Positions 1-7,850 of a stretch of 64,000 nucleotides of DNA are shown here, one piece after another. The stretch is from positions 682,001 to 746,000 of the forward strand of contig NZ_CP117879.1 in assembly GCF_028736155.1 (NCBI RefSeq). The letters run 5' to 3'. The position numbers were made by a program, and so were the translations under genes. How positions within the stretch are numbered: position 1 is the first letter of the stretch; every line of letters begins with the position of its first letter. This stretch comes from Flavobacterium sp. KACC 22763 (GTDB lineage: Bacteria; Bacteroidota; Bacteroidia; Flavobacteriales; Flavobacteriaceae). The notes under the pieces are model-generated. The model worked only from the letters and a program-made list of their open reading frames with translations, was not told the DNA's origin and searched no databases.

Positions 1-1815
1 AGCAGACCTGCAACAACCTACTGTAATCCGATAAATATTGGGTACAATTTTACAACCCACAATCATAACGGAATTCCAGAATCTCGCCGTTCAAGCGCCG
101 ATCCTGTAATTATTACTTATAAAGGCGAATATTACTTATTTGCCACCAATCAGGCAGGTTTCTTTTGGAGTAAAGATATGTCGGACTGGAATTTTGTTTA
201 CGGAAGTTTTCAAAGACAACCAGGCGATGATGACCAATGTGCTCCAGCTGCTTGGGTTGTAAATGACACTTTATTTTATGTTGGTTCAACTTGGAAGAGA
301 GATCATCCTATTTGGAAAACAGCTGACCCAAAATCAGGAAGATGGACACGTCACGTAGACAAAGCAATGCTGCCAACTTGGGATCCAGCTATTTTTCAAG
401 ATGACGATAAAAAAGTATATATGTACTACGGTTCAAGTGGAAAATTACCGCTTGTAGGCGTTGAAGTTGATTATAAAACTTGGCTTCCAAAAGGAAATCA
501 AGCAGATTATGCAACATTATATAAAGCTACAGAAGTTGAAGATATTCAAAAACCTTACGGACAAATTAAGGAAGTTGCTATTTTAGATCCTTCGGCTCAC
601 GGATGGGAGCGTTTTGGCCCAAATAATGATATGGAACCAGCACCTTGGGGAAATTTTATTGAAGGAGCTTGGATGACAAAACATAACGGAAAATATTATA
701 TGCAATACGGGGCGCCTGCGACCGAGTTTAAAGGTTACGCAAACGGTGTTCATGTTGGCGATAATCCGTTAGGGCCATTTACGTATCAGAAACACAATCC
801 GATGTCTTATAAACCAGGCGGATTTGTGATTGGAGCAGGACACGGAAATACTTTTGCAGATAATTATGGAAATTATTGGAATACAGGAACGTGTAAAATT
901 TCTATAAAAGACCGTTTTGAGCGCCGTATAGATATGTTTCCTGCCGGATTTGACAAAGATGATGTAATGTATTCTATTACAGCTTATGGAGATTTTCCAA
1001 TTGTATTGCCAACAAGTGAGCGTGACCAAACAAAAGGCGCTTCTTCTGGATGGATGCTGCTTTCGTATAAAAAGCCTGTAACCGTTTCTTCTTCTGAGGA
1101 ATGCATGGAAGTGGAAACTCACAGAATGGATCATGGCGGTAAAAAAGTCTATGAGAAATTCTGTTACGGACCTGAAAATTTGACAGATGAAAACATTCAA
1201 ACCTATTGGTCTGCAAAGACAAGTAATCTAGGTGAATGGCTTCAAATGGATTTAGGAAGACAGATGGAAATTAATGCTCTTCAAATCAACTACGCAGATC
1301 ATAAGGCAAATCAGTTTAATAAAGCAATGGATATTTATTATCAATATAAAATATTCATGTCTGATGATGCTCAGAATTGGACTTTGGTTGTAGATAAATC
1401 TAAAAATGATAAAGATGCTCCGCATGATTACGTAGAGCTTTCAAAATCTATTAAAGCGCGTTACATTAAAATGGAGAACATTCACAATGCATCTGGTTTA
1501 TTTGCAATCTCTGATTTTAGAGTTTTTGGAAACGGTTTAGGAGCAAAACCAAAATCGGTAGCTTCTTTTAAAGTAGACAGAAACAAAGCAGATTCTAGAA
1601 ACGCTATGATTTCATGGAAAAAACAGTCTGATGCAATTGGGTATAACATTTATTACGGAATTGCTCCTGACAAATTGTACAACAGCATTATGGTTTATGG
1701 TGATAGTACGTACGATTTTAGAGGTTTGGACAAAGGCACAAAATACTATTTTACAATAGAGCCTTTTAATGAAAATGGCATTGGAACAAAAAATAAGATT
1801 ATTGAAGTAAAATAA
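1..1815 (+). CDS. GH43-type glycoside hydrolase with discoidin and Fn3 domains (5' truncated)
   Basis: The reading frame is open from base 1 to the stop at 1813-1815, so the gene begins before the window; 604 codons are visible. The first ~300 residues look like a five-bladed GH43 beta-propeller. The three expected catalytic acids are visible: Asp in SADPVI (bases 100-102, general base), Asp in WDPAIF (about 382-384, pKa modulator) and Glu in EGAWM (661-663, general acid). An F5/8 type C (discoidin) module follows at roughly residues 365-515, then an Fn3 module to the end. The architecture fits a secreted or surface plant-polysaccharide enzyme, but the substrate cannot be read from sequence. 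No T9SS sorting domain is seen at the C-terminus. The ATG at 178 is internal and not the start. The signal peptide must lie outside the window. Confidence 0.88.
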   Translation, partial: SRPATTYCNPINIGYNFTTHNHNGIPESRRSSADPVIITYKGEYYLFATNQAGFFWSKDMSDWNFVYGSFQRQPGDDDQCAPAAWVVNDTLFYVGSTWKRDHPIWKTADPKSGRWTRHVDKAMLPTWDPAIFQDDDKKVYMYYGSSGKLPLVGVEVDYKTWLPKGNQADYATLYKATEVEDIQKPYGQIKEVAILDPSAHGWERFGPNNDMEPAPWGNFIEGAWMTKHNGKYYMQYGAPATEFKGYANGVHVGDNPLGPFTYQKHNPMSYKPGGFVIGAGHGNTFADNYGNYWNTGTCKISIKDRFERRIDMFPAGFDKDDVMYSITAYGDFPIVLPTSERDQTKGASSGWMLLSYKKPVTVSSSEECMEVETHRMDHGGKKVYEKFCYGPENLTDENIQTYWSAKTSNLGEWLQMDLGRQMEINALQINYADHKANQFNKAMDIYYQYKIFMSDDAQNWTLVVDKSKNDKDAPHDYVELSKSIKARYIKMENIHNASGLFAISDFRVFGNGLGAKPKSVASFKVDRNKADSRNAMISWKKQSDAIGYNIYYGIAPDKLYNSIMVYGDSTYDFRGLDKGTKYYFTIEPFNENGIGTKNKIIEVK

Positions 1816-1837
1816 TCTTTATTTATAGAATATGTAA

Positions 1838-1882
1838 AAGCTCCGATTGGAAATTGAAAAATTTGCAATTGGAGTTTTTTTT
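1838..1882 (+). terminator. Intrinsic terminator after the GH43 gene
   Basis: CTCCGATTG (1841-1849) pairs with CAATTGGAG (1866-1874) with one G-T pair, followed by eight T. It sits 23 bases after the GH43 stop. Confidence 0.75.
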
Positions 1883-1918
1883 GAGAAAAGGTTTAGAAAA
1901 AAACTTCAGAAATGTCGA

Positions 1919-1926
1919 TAATTTTG
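1919..1926 (+). promoter_or_regulatory. Promoter -7 box for the M28 peptidase gene
   Basis: TAATTTTG matches the Bacteroidota -7 consensus TAnnTTTG, 53 bases before the chosen start at 1980. No good -33 TTG is present at the right distance. Its position supports 1980 over an upstream in-frame start at 1854, which would place this box inside the coding sequence. Confidence 0.55.
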
Positions 1927-1979
1927 TTCCTTTGCGAATGTACCATTGGTATACTAAACTCCAAATTACTACAGAAACT

Positions 1980-3371
1980 ATGAAAAAAACGATTCTTTTA
2001 ACTGCTTTAGTTTTAAACGGATTGACATCTTTTGCTCAGACAAATGATGAAAAAAACATTAAATTATTTTACAAAAAAGCTTTAACCGAAGCAAAATGCT
2101 ACACTTGGCTAGAATATTTGTCAAATGATATTGGCGCTCGTTTGTCTGGATCTAAAGGGGCAGAACAAGCAGTTGACTATACTAAAAGACAATTAGAAAG
2201 TCTAGGGCTTGATAAAGTCTATTTGCAAGAAGTTATGGTGCCTCACTGGGTCCGTGGCGAAAAAGAAACAGCTTATATTCTTGACGGAAAAGTAAAAACC
2301 ACTGTACCAATTTGCGCATTAGGAGGTTCTGTTGCAACTCCAAAAACAGGCCTTACTGCAGAAATAATCGAAGTTCAAGGAATAAAAGAATTAGCTGAAC
2401 TTGGAGCTGACAAAGTAAAAGGAAAAATTGTTTTCTATAACAGACCAATGAATCCTGAAAATATTGAAACTTTTACTTCTTACGGAGCTTGTGTAGACCA
2501 AAGATTTGCAGGAGCAAAAGAAGCTGCAAAATTAGGAGCAGTTGGAGCAATTGTTCGTTCTATGAATTTGCGTCTAGATGATTTCCCTCATACAGGAGCG
2601 CAAAGTTATGGAGATTTGCCAAAAGCACAATATATTCCAACCGCCGCGATCAGTACAAACGGAGCAGAATTGTTGAGCAAGTCATTAAAAGCAAATCCAG
2701 CTTTGAAATTTTACTTCAAACAATCTTGCGAGACTTTGCCAGATGCATTGTCTTATAACGTAATTGGTGAATTGACTGGAACTGTAACTCCAGAAAACAT
2801 TATGGTTGTTGGTGGGCATTTAGATTCTTGGGATTTAGCAGATGGTTCTCACGATGATGGAGCGGGAGTAGTGCAGAGTATGGAAGTAATTCGTATTTTG
2901 AAAAACTTAAACTACAAGCCTAAAAATACGATTCGTGTTGTGTTGTTTATGAATGAAGAAAATGGCGGAAAAGGTGGTGCTAAATACGAAGAAGTTTCAA
3001 AACAAAATAAAGAGAATCATATTTTTGCATTGGAAAGTGATTCAGGGGGATTTTCTCCAAGAGGATTTTCAATTGAAGCTGACGACGTTAATTTGAAAAA
3101 GATACAAGGTTATAAAGATCTTTTTGAGCCTTATTTAGTGCACAGTTTTACAATTGGCCACGCAGGTTCAGATATTAATCATTTAACCTCACAAGCTATT
3201 GTTAAAGCAGGTTTGAAACCAGATTCTCAGCGTTATTTTGATTATCACCACGCTGCAAATGATAAATTTGATGCTATCAATAAAAGAGAATTAGAGCTTG
3301 GTGCAGCAACAATGACTACATTAATGTATTTATTAGATCAAAACGGAATCGAAACTAAAAAAGCAAATTAA
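1980..3371 (+). CDS. Exported M28 family zinc metallopeptidase
   Basis: 463 residues. The start at 1980 gives a clear Sec signal peptide (MKKTILLTALVLNGLTSFAQ); the frame is open further upstream, but that extension overlaps the preceding terminator. A protease-associated-like insert occupies about residues 110-250. The M28 zinc ligands follow in order: GGHLDSWD (His, Asp), a second Asp in DGSHDDGAG, the Glu pair in FMNEENGG, Asp in LESDSGG, and His in DYHHAAND. The arrangement resembles the carboxypeptidase Q / PGCP branch of the family, which are aminopeptidases or dipeptidases acting outside the cytoplasm. Substrate preference is not deducible. It is a single-gene unit with its own promoter and terminator. 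Confidence 0.88.
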   Translation: MKKTILLTALVLNGLTSFAQTNDEKNIKLFYKKALTEAKCYTWLEYLSNDIGARLSGSKGAEQAVDYTKRQLESLGLDKVYLQEVMVPHWVRGEKETAYILDGKVKTTVPICALGGSVATPKTGLTAEIIEVQGIKELAELGADKVKGKIVFYNRPMNPENIETFTSYGACVDQRFAGAKEAAKLGAVGAIVRSMNLRLDDFPHTGAQSYGDLPKAQYIPTAAISTNGAELLSKSLKANPALKFYFKQSCETLPDALSYNVIGELTGTVTPENIMVVGGHLDSWDLADGSHDDGAGVVQSMEVIRILKNLNYKPKNTIRVVLFMNEENGGKGGAKYEEVSKQNKENHIFALESDSGGFSPRGFSIEADDVNLKKIQGYKDLFEPYLVHSFTIGHAGSDINHLTSQAIVKAGLKPDSQRYFDYHHAANDKFDAINKRELELGAATMTTLMYLLDQNGIETKKAN

Positions 3372-3392
3372 GATTCAAAATAAAAAAACGAA

Positions 3393-3424
3393 AGCCATAA
3401 GTTTTACTTATGGCTTTTTTTATG
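3393..3424. terminator. Bidirectional terminator between convergent genes
   Basis: AGCCATAAGT pairs with ACTTATGGCT across a TTT loop. T's follow on the plus strand and A's precede it, so it can serve both the M28 gene (plus) and the membrane-protein gene ending at 3441 (minus). Confidence 0.8.
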
Positions 3425-3440
3425 AATATGATTTTAAAGA

Positions 3441-3743
3441 TCAAGATCTCATTACAACCAGATAATACAAAAAGGTAACTGGAATGTTAGAAAGCAACAA
3501 TATGATTTTAAAACCAATGTCTTTTCGTTGTTGAGGTAAATGAATAAACTTTTCGGCTAAATGAAAAAACATAATCAAATTGACTACAATAGCCGCTAAA
3601 GCAAATGGCCACGCAATTACCAAAACATTTGGGCTTTCATTTGAAATAATATAAAGCATAAATAATATTGTGCTGATTATAAATGTGCCAACTGCCAATT
3701 CGATAGATTGTTTTTCTTCGGAAGGGTTGTGTATTGTTTTCAT
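3441..3743 (-). CDS. Small membrane protein, three predicted helices
   Basis: 100 residues from the ATG at 3743 (MKTIHNPSEE). The frame extends to 3824, but that would overlap the upstream gene by 77 bases, whereas 3743 leaves a 4-base gap, typical of an operon. Three hydrophobic segments are visible: about residues 18-36 (VGTFIISTILFMLYII), 42-62 (VLVIAWPFALAAIVVNLIMF) and 78-96 (IILLLSNIPVTFLYYLVV). I do not recognise a family. It is translated immediately after the Coq4-like gene and is probably a partner of it at the membrane, which is inference from spacing only. Confidence 0.7.
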   Translation of the reverse strand: MKTIHNPSEEKQSIELAVGTFIISTILFMLYIISNESPNVLVIAWPFALAAIVVNLIMFFHLAEKFIHLPQQRKDIGFKIILLLSNIPVTFLYYLVVMRS

Positions 3744-3747
3744 GATT

Positions 3748-4200
3748 TTAAATATTAAAAGTTTGCTGAATAGTTTGAATTGGCATAAAAAGCATTTTTG
3801 AAAAATCCAGATAATAGAAAGCATTTGCCTTTTTGCCTCTTTTAAATTGCTGAATGAAATAGTTCATTCGTTTTGGATAAAAAATAGTTCCAGTTATAAT
3901 TACCATGAACAAATACAAGCTTTTCTTTCCATTTCCAAGCAAATAATATTGCATACCGATTTCTTCATAAACTGAAACTCCAGTATTGGTCAAAACATGA
4001 ATAATGTCGTGATCTTCTAGTTTTTCCTGAATATCAAAGTGGTTCTTGTAAAGAAAATTTCCCAAACCAAATCCTAAGCTTTCTTCTGGATAGCTCATTA
4101 AGTGAGTCTTGTCGATGTCCCAAGGTTCATTTCTTTTAAAATATTTTTGATATGGTTTTTTAGAACATTCATACAGTTTTTCAATCAAATAATCTCTCAT
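3748..4200 (-). CDS. Coq4-like protein (HDxxH-X11-E motif)
   Basis: 150 residues from the ATG at 4200. A longer TTG start at 4233 is rejected because it overlaps a -7 promoter box. His64-Asp65-x2-His68 followed by Glu80 gives the HDxxH-X11-E metal-binding signature of the Coq4 family, preceded by a Coq4-like PEESLGFGLGNFL stretch. In eukaryotes Coq4 belongs to the ubiquinone synthome and its zinc site acts in head-group decarboxylation and hydroxylation. Flavobacteria normally use menaquinone, so a ubiquinone role is unlikely and the true function is unknown. The gene forms a two-gene unit with the small membrane protein downstream. Confidence 0.75.
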   Translation of the reverse strand: MRDYLIEKLYECSKKPYQKYFKRNEPWDIDKTHLMSYPEESLGFGLGNFLYKNHFDIQEKLEDHDIIHVLTNTGVSVYEEIGMQYYLLGNGKKSLYLFMVIITGTIFYPKRMNYFIQQFKRGKKANAFYYLDFSKMLFMPIQTIQQTFNI

Positions 4201-4230
4201 AAAGTATTGGTTTAAAAGTTCTTTGAATTT

Positions 4231-4238
4231 CAAAGTTA
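4231..4238 (-). promoter_or_regulatory. Promoter -7 box for the Coq4-like gene
   Basis: On the minus strand TAACTTTG matches TAnnTTTG and lies 31 bases before the ATG at 4200. No convincing -33 element was found because the preceding terminator occupies that space. Confidence 0.55.
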
Positions 4239-4245
4239 ATTAGCA

Positions 4246-4280
4246 AATAAAAAAGCTAGAATGAATATGGACTAGCTTTT
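4246..4280 (-). terminator. Terminator after the YiiX-like gene
   Basis: On the minus strand AAAAGCTAG and CTAGCTTTT (plus coordinates 4251-4259 and 4272-4280) form a stem followed by a T-rich run. It lies 6 bases beyond the YiiX-like stop. Confidence 0.75.
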
Positions 4281-4286
4281 AGAATA

Positions 4287-4967
4287 TTAATAATTGTCTA
4301 CTACTGTTTTCAATATATTAGAATTGGCAATATCAGAAGGAGCAACGACTTTTTCCTCTAATGGAATATTGTTACCGTAACGCTCTTTTAGTATTTTCTG
4401 AACTCTCGGATCTTGCAAATTAAAATCTTTCAACTCTCTGAGTTTGGACAATTCGATTCCTGCGGCATTTTTGTAAATCTTCCAAATCAATTCAGAGCAA
4501 TATATTCTATTGTCAGTCCATTCAAAATAAGCATCATATTCTTTGCCGTCAAATTGCTGACTGTAATCTTTCATTTTTTGTAAAATCTGTGGATTTAAAA
4601 TGCTATCGTCTTTTAATCTTTTTACCACATATTTGCTATCTTTTCCATGTTTAATCCAATCTTCAAGTGGAGTAAGTTTTACTGGTTGAACGGCTTCAAA
4701 AACAAACCAATTTCCGTTAATGTCATAAATAATACCACAATGAGAAAATTTTGAATTGGTTGCAATTCGAACCGCTTCGCATTGTTTGGATTCCGAAGTC
4801 TGAAAAATAAGATCACCATCTTTAAATTTAGAAGCAATTGTTTTTTCTTTTTCTTCTTTGCTTCCTGTAAATGGATTATTTGGAAAAACTTTTATAGCAA
4901 CAAATAGCGCACAGCCAAAGCTTATGATAAAAGTAATGATAGGGAATAGATATTTTTTGATTTTCAT
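4287..4967 (-). CDS. YiiX/YebB-like papain-fold cysteine hydrolase, membrane anchored
   Basis: 226 residues. One N-terminal hydrophobic segment (about 5-27) reads as a signal anchor. The body matches the permuted NlpC/P60 (YiiX/DUF830) fold: a GDLIFQ strand near residue 51, His76 in FSHCGI, and Cys157 with Glu159 in YCSELIW as nucleophile region. Known relatives are circularly permuted papain-like enzymes that act on amide or ester bonds of peptides or lipids. The natural substrate is unknown. It lies alone between terminators, downstream of the outer-membrane protein gene. Confidence 0.8.
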   Translation of the reverse strand: MKIKKYLFPIITFIISFGCALFVAIKVFPNNPFTGSKEEKEKTIASKFKDGDLIFQTSESKQCEAVRIATNSKFSHCGIIYDINGNWFVFEAVQPVKLTPLEDWIKHGKDSKYVVKRLKDDSILNPQILQKMKDYSQQFDGKEYDAYFEWTDNRIYCSELIWKIYKNAAGIELSKLRELKDFNLQDPRVQKILKERYGNNIPLEEKVVAPSDIANSNILKTVVDNY

Positions 4968-5012
4968 AAAGTATAGTTTAAAGTACTTTGAGTTGCAAAG
5001 TAAATGATAAAA

Positions 5013-5046
5013 AAAATAGCTGCCAAATAAAATGACAGCTATTTTC
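5013..5046 (-). terminator. Terminator after the outer-membrane protein gene
   Basis: Ten-base stem AAAATAGCTG / CAGCTATTTT (5013-5022 with 5036-5045). On the minus strand a run of eight T follows. Confidence 0.8.
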
Positions 5047-5066
5047 TAAATATATTTTGCGTAATA

Positions 5067-5972
5067 TTAGATTCTAAAAATACCTCCAACTGCAATAATT
5101 CGTTGGAAATAAGTAAAGTGCTGAGAAGCTTTATCCTCAGGACTTGTAGTAGTTTTAATATCCTGCATGTTGATATAACCACCTTTTAACTCTCCTTGAA
5201 CATAGAAATGTTTAAAAAAGGTAATATTTAAACCAGCTTTTGCAGAAACACCATAACCAGAAACGTGAAAATCATCATGACGTTCTTTACCTAAAATTGT
5301 AGTATTAGTTTTTGGATATAAAACACCAGCTCCAATACCTTCAGTTAAGTTAATCTGAACTTTGTCAATATTTGGCAATCCAAACCATTTAGAAACATCA
5401 TCAAATCTGGCAACTTCAGTATTAATGTAGTTTAATCCATCTGTATGCTCGTACATTAAAAAAGCTGGGCCGTTTACATTTATTTCACCATTACCATAAC
5501 CACCTTCTTTGGCTCCTCCTTGAGACATATCGACAGGAGTATTGTTGTAATTACCATTGTAAATTGATGCAGGATCATCTGAAGGCAAATTGATGTTTCC
5601 TGTAACATTTGCAATTTGGTTCTGTGACATTACATATTTCATGTGGTCAACACCAATTGTAACGCTATAATGATCGCTAAAAAAGTAACCAAGTCTCAAA
5701 TTAGTTTGAGGAATAGTCATATTTACAGGATTAACATAGTCTACGTGCCATCCTTTTGGTTTGTCATGAGCAGACATATTCTCAACAGTAAAGTTGTAAT
5801 CTTTACCTCTAAAGTTTACATCAGATTTTGAGTAGCTTTCTCTATTACCGCCCCACATTACAAAGAATTTACCTTTGTTGTGTGCAGCATATTTTTGTAC
5901 TGGTATTTCTTCCTGAGCAAATGTGTTTAAAGAAACACAAGTCAGTAAGAAAAATAAAATTTTTGTTTTCAA
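5067..5972 (-). CDS. Outer-membrane beta-barrel-like protein, TTG start
   Basis: 301 residues. The N-terminus MKTKILFFLLTCVSLNTFAQ is a clear signal peptide, yet its first codon is TTG. No in-frame ATG lies between the kdsA stop and this point, so TTG initiation is the best reading. The mature protein is rich in aromatic and polar alternation (NLRLGYFFSDHYSVTIGVD, FYVQGELKGGYIN) and ends in strand-like IIAVGGIFRI, as expected for an outer-membrane barrel. I cannot assign a specific family. It starts 23 bases after the kdsA stop and is probably co-transcribed with it, followed by a strong terminator. Confidence 0.75.
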   Translation of the reverse strand: MKTKILFFLLTCVSLNTFAQEEIPVQKYAAHNKGKFFVMWGGNRESYSKSDVNFRGKDYNFTVENMSAHDKPKGWHVDYVNPVNMTIPQTNLRLGYFFSDHYSVTIGVDHMKYVMSQNQIANVTGNINLPSDDPASIYNGNYNNTPVDMSQGGAKEGGYGNGEINVNGPAFLMYEHTDGLNYINTEVARFDDVSKWFGLPNIDKVQINLTEGIGAGVLYPKTNTTILGKERHDDFHVSGYGVSAKAGLNITFFKHFYVQGELKGGYINMQDIKTTTSPEDKASQHFTYFQRIIAVGGIFRI

Positions 5973-5995
5973 AGAACTTAAGTATTATAAAATTA

Positions 5996-6814
5996 TTAAA
6001 AGGCGTTTACAGTTTTTTTGATGGCTACCAACTTGTTCATTAAACCTTCAAAATAGTCTAAATGAAGCATATTAGCACCATCACTTTTTGCATTTGCAGG
6101 ATCAAAATGTGTTTCAATAAAAATACCATCAACACCAACTGCAATACCAGCTTTTGCTACTGTTTCGATCATGTCAGGTCTTCCACCTGTAACTCCAGCT
6201 GTTTGATTTGGCTGTTGAAGAGAGTGCGTTACGTCTAGAACTGTAGAAGCATATTGTTGCATAGTAGGAATTCCTCTAAAATCAACAATCATATCTTGGT
6301 AACCAAACATAGTACCGCGATCTGTAACCATAACATTCTCGTTATTACAGTCTAAAACTTTCTGTACGGCATGTTTCATGCTTTCTGGACTCATGAATTG
6401 TCCTTTTTTCAAGTTTACTGTTTTTCCTGTGTTGGCAGCAGCCACAACAAGATCAGTCTGACGAACTAAGAAAGCAGGAATCTGCAATACATCTACATAT
6501 TGTGCAGCCATATCAGCGTCTTCATTGGTGTGAATATCTGTTACAGTTGGAACGTGAAAAGTTTCAGAAACTTTTCTTAAGATTTTTAATGCTTTTTCGT
6601 CACCGATACCAGAAAAACTGTCAATTCTAGAACGGTTTGCTTTTTTAAAAGATCCTTTAAATACATAAGGAATCTGAAGATTGTCGGTAATACCAACTAA
6701 TTTTTCAGCAATTCTAAGAGCCATTTCTTCTCCTTCAATAGCGCAAGGTCCTGCTAATAAAAAGAAATTTCCGCTGTCAGTATGCTTAATTTGTGGAATA
6801 TGTTGTAAGTTCAT
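5996..6814 (-). CDS. kdsA: 3-deoxy-8-phosphooctulonate (KDO-8-P) synthase, metal-dependent class
   Basis: 272 residues. It condenses phosphoenolpyruvate with arabinose 5-phosphate in the cytoplasm, making the KDO of the lipopolysaccharide core. Family motifs are present throughout: FLLAGPCAIE, FKGSFKKANRS, QIPAFLVRQTDL, KKGQFMSPE, DVTHSLQ and IETHFDP. Cys24 in GPCAIE, with the His of DVTHS, Glu of IETH and Asp of KSDGA, corresponds to the metal site of the Aquifex-type enzyme; the metal-independent E. coli type has Asn in place of the Cys. The ATG at 6814 is chosen over a TTG at 6832 because a -7 box lies just upstream. The neighbouring lipoprotein gene further upstream is not part of this activity. 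Confidence 0.95.
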   Translation of the reverse strand: MNLQHIPQIKHTDSGNFFLLAGPCAIEGEEMALRIAEKLVGITDNLQIPYVFKGSFKKANRSRIDSFSGIGDEKALKILRKVSETFHVPTVTDIHTNEDADMAAQYVDVLQIPAFLVRQTDLVVAAANTGKTVNLKKGQFMSPESMKHAVQKVLDCNNENVMVTDRGTMFGYQDMIVDFRGIPTMQQYASTVLDVTHSLQQPNQTAGVTGGRPDMIETVAKAGIAVGVDGIFIETHFDPANAKSDGANMLHLDYFEGLMNKLVAIKKTVNAF

Positions 6815-6834
6815 AAAATTATTTTTTTGCAATG

Positions 6835-6842
6835 CAAAGGTA
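6835..6842 (-). promoter_or_regulatory. Promoter -7 box for kdsA
   Basis: TACCTTTG followed by C on the minus strand matches TAnnTTTGC. It is 20 bases before the ATG at 6814 and rules out the TTG start at 6832. Confidence 0.6.
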
Positions 6843-7046
6843 GTTATGATTTATGAATAGCAGATGAAGATTTAAGATTATTTTAAGAACTCTAATAACT
6901 GGCTAGGAGCTTAGTAGAATTAATGAATTTTTAAAATTTCTTTTAAATGATTCAATGCTTTTTCCGACGCAATATTAAAGCATGAAATTAAACTAATAGA
7001 TGACATTTATCATGTTCTAAAGTTTTGTGCTCAATGCTGTTTTAAT

Positions 7047-7370
7047 CTATTTTTTTCGATTTTCTCTCCATCTTTTAATCAAAAATTGGATTAGAATTAT
7101 CAAAATCAGAATAAAAAAGAAAAAGAAGCAAACAACGGCAGTTCCAACAAGTGGCATTCCGCATCTCACTGGATTTGGTTCATAGAGTTTTGTAAGATTA
7201 TAATCTGCAATATTAAAAGCCACAAAGGAGAGTGAAATTTGCAGAATAAAATTGATCCAGGAAATTCGGCTAAATTTTAATGAGGTAGGTTTATAGATAG
7301 AAATTGTTCCCAATATTAATTGTGATAATACAGGTAGAATAATAAGCAGCAACGGTAGTATATTAAGCAT
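7047..7370 (-). CDS. Small membrane protein, three predicted helices
   Basis: 107 residues, last gene of a four-gene minus-strand operon. Hydrophobic segments lie at about 3-23 (ILPLLLIILPVLSQLILGTI), 36-56 and 74-97 (LVGTAVVCFFFFFILILIILI), with a basic C-terminal tail KRWRENRKK that should face the cytoplasm. No family is recognised. It begins 19 bases after the lipoprotein gene, so it probably shares expression with the ether-lipid enzymes upstream. Confidence 0.65.
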   Translation of the reverse strand: MLNILPLLLIILPVLSQLILGTISIYKPTSLKFSRISWINFILQISLSFVAFNIADYNLTKLYEPNPVRCGMPLVGTAVVCFFFFFILILIILIQFLIKRWRENRKK

Positions 7371-7389
7371 AATCTTAGATTGAGACTAT

Positions 7390-7836
7390 TTATTTCAGCC
7401 TCAATCCCATCGGAACCATTAAAATTCCTTTTTCATAAATGTTTAAATAAAGCTTAACTGGCTTTTTCTGTCCTTCCCATTTCAATTCGTAGACATTTAA
7501 AAATCCAGCTCCCATATTGCTTCTTTTGGTTGGGAACGGACAGCAGGTTTCTAATCTGGTATACGTTATTTTTTCGCCATTTGGACCAGCCAAAGCGTTT
7601 AAGAAACGAGTTTCGTTTAAAGCCTCATTGTTGGTGTTCTGGAAAAATATATTAATCGGATAGTCAGGATCGTAACCGTATTTTTTGTCTTTAGCGAATT
7701 GCGTTATAGAAAAAGTATTATCCTTCTTTAAAATTAAATCAGGTGCGTTGTCATCGACATTTTTTAAAGTTGATTTGGTACTTACGCAAGAAGAAGCACT
7801 GATTAATAAAACAATTAAAAAAGCTATTTTTTTCAT
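7390..7836 (-). CDS. Putative lipoprotein of unknown function
   Basis: 148 residues with a signal sequence and lipobox ISASSC (Cys17), so probably lipid-anchored. The mature part contains a double cysteine (ETCCPFPT) and ends in a strand-like EKGILMVPMGLRLK. No catalytic motif is recognisable. It should not inherit the name of the KDO-8-P synthase nearby: it has no part of that TIM-barrel fold. It is third in the operon with the monooxygenase and lysoplasmalogenase genes, 14 bases after the latter. Confidence 0.75.
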   Translation of the reverse strand: MKKIAFLIVLLISASSCVSTKSTLKNVDDNAPDLILKKDNTFSITQFAKDKKYGYDPDYPINIFFQNTNNEALNETRFLNALAGPNGEKITYTRLETCCPFPTKRSNMGAGFLNVYELKWEGQKKPVKLYLNIYEKGILMVPMGLRLK

Positions 7837-7850
7837 GATTCAAATATGTG

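Noticed and set aside
769..1222. Two minus-strand frames antisense to the GH43 gene
   Set aside because: Inside a solid coding frame with intact catalytic motifs; they overlap each other in different frames and match no family.
3748..4200. Annotating the Coq4-like protein as ubiquinone biosynthesis
   Set aside because: The motif supports the family, not the pathway; this phylum normally uses menaquinone.
6920..7006. A 28-codon minus-strand frame containing IASEKALNHLKEILKIH
   Set aside because: It looks helical and could be a gene remnant, but there is an in-frame stop directly before its ATG, no promoter, and no homology I can name.
7390..7836. Naming the lipoprotein near kdsA a KDO-8-P aldolase/synthase
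   Set aside because: It lacks every KdsA motif, has a lipobox, and belongs to a different operon.
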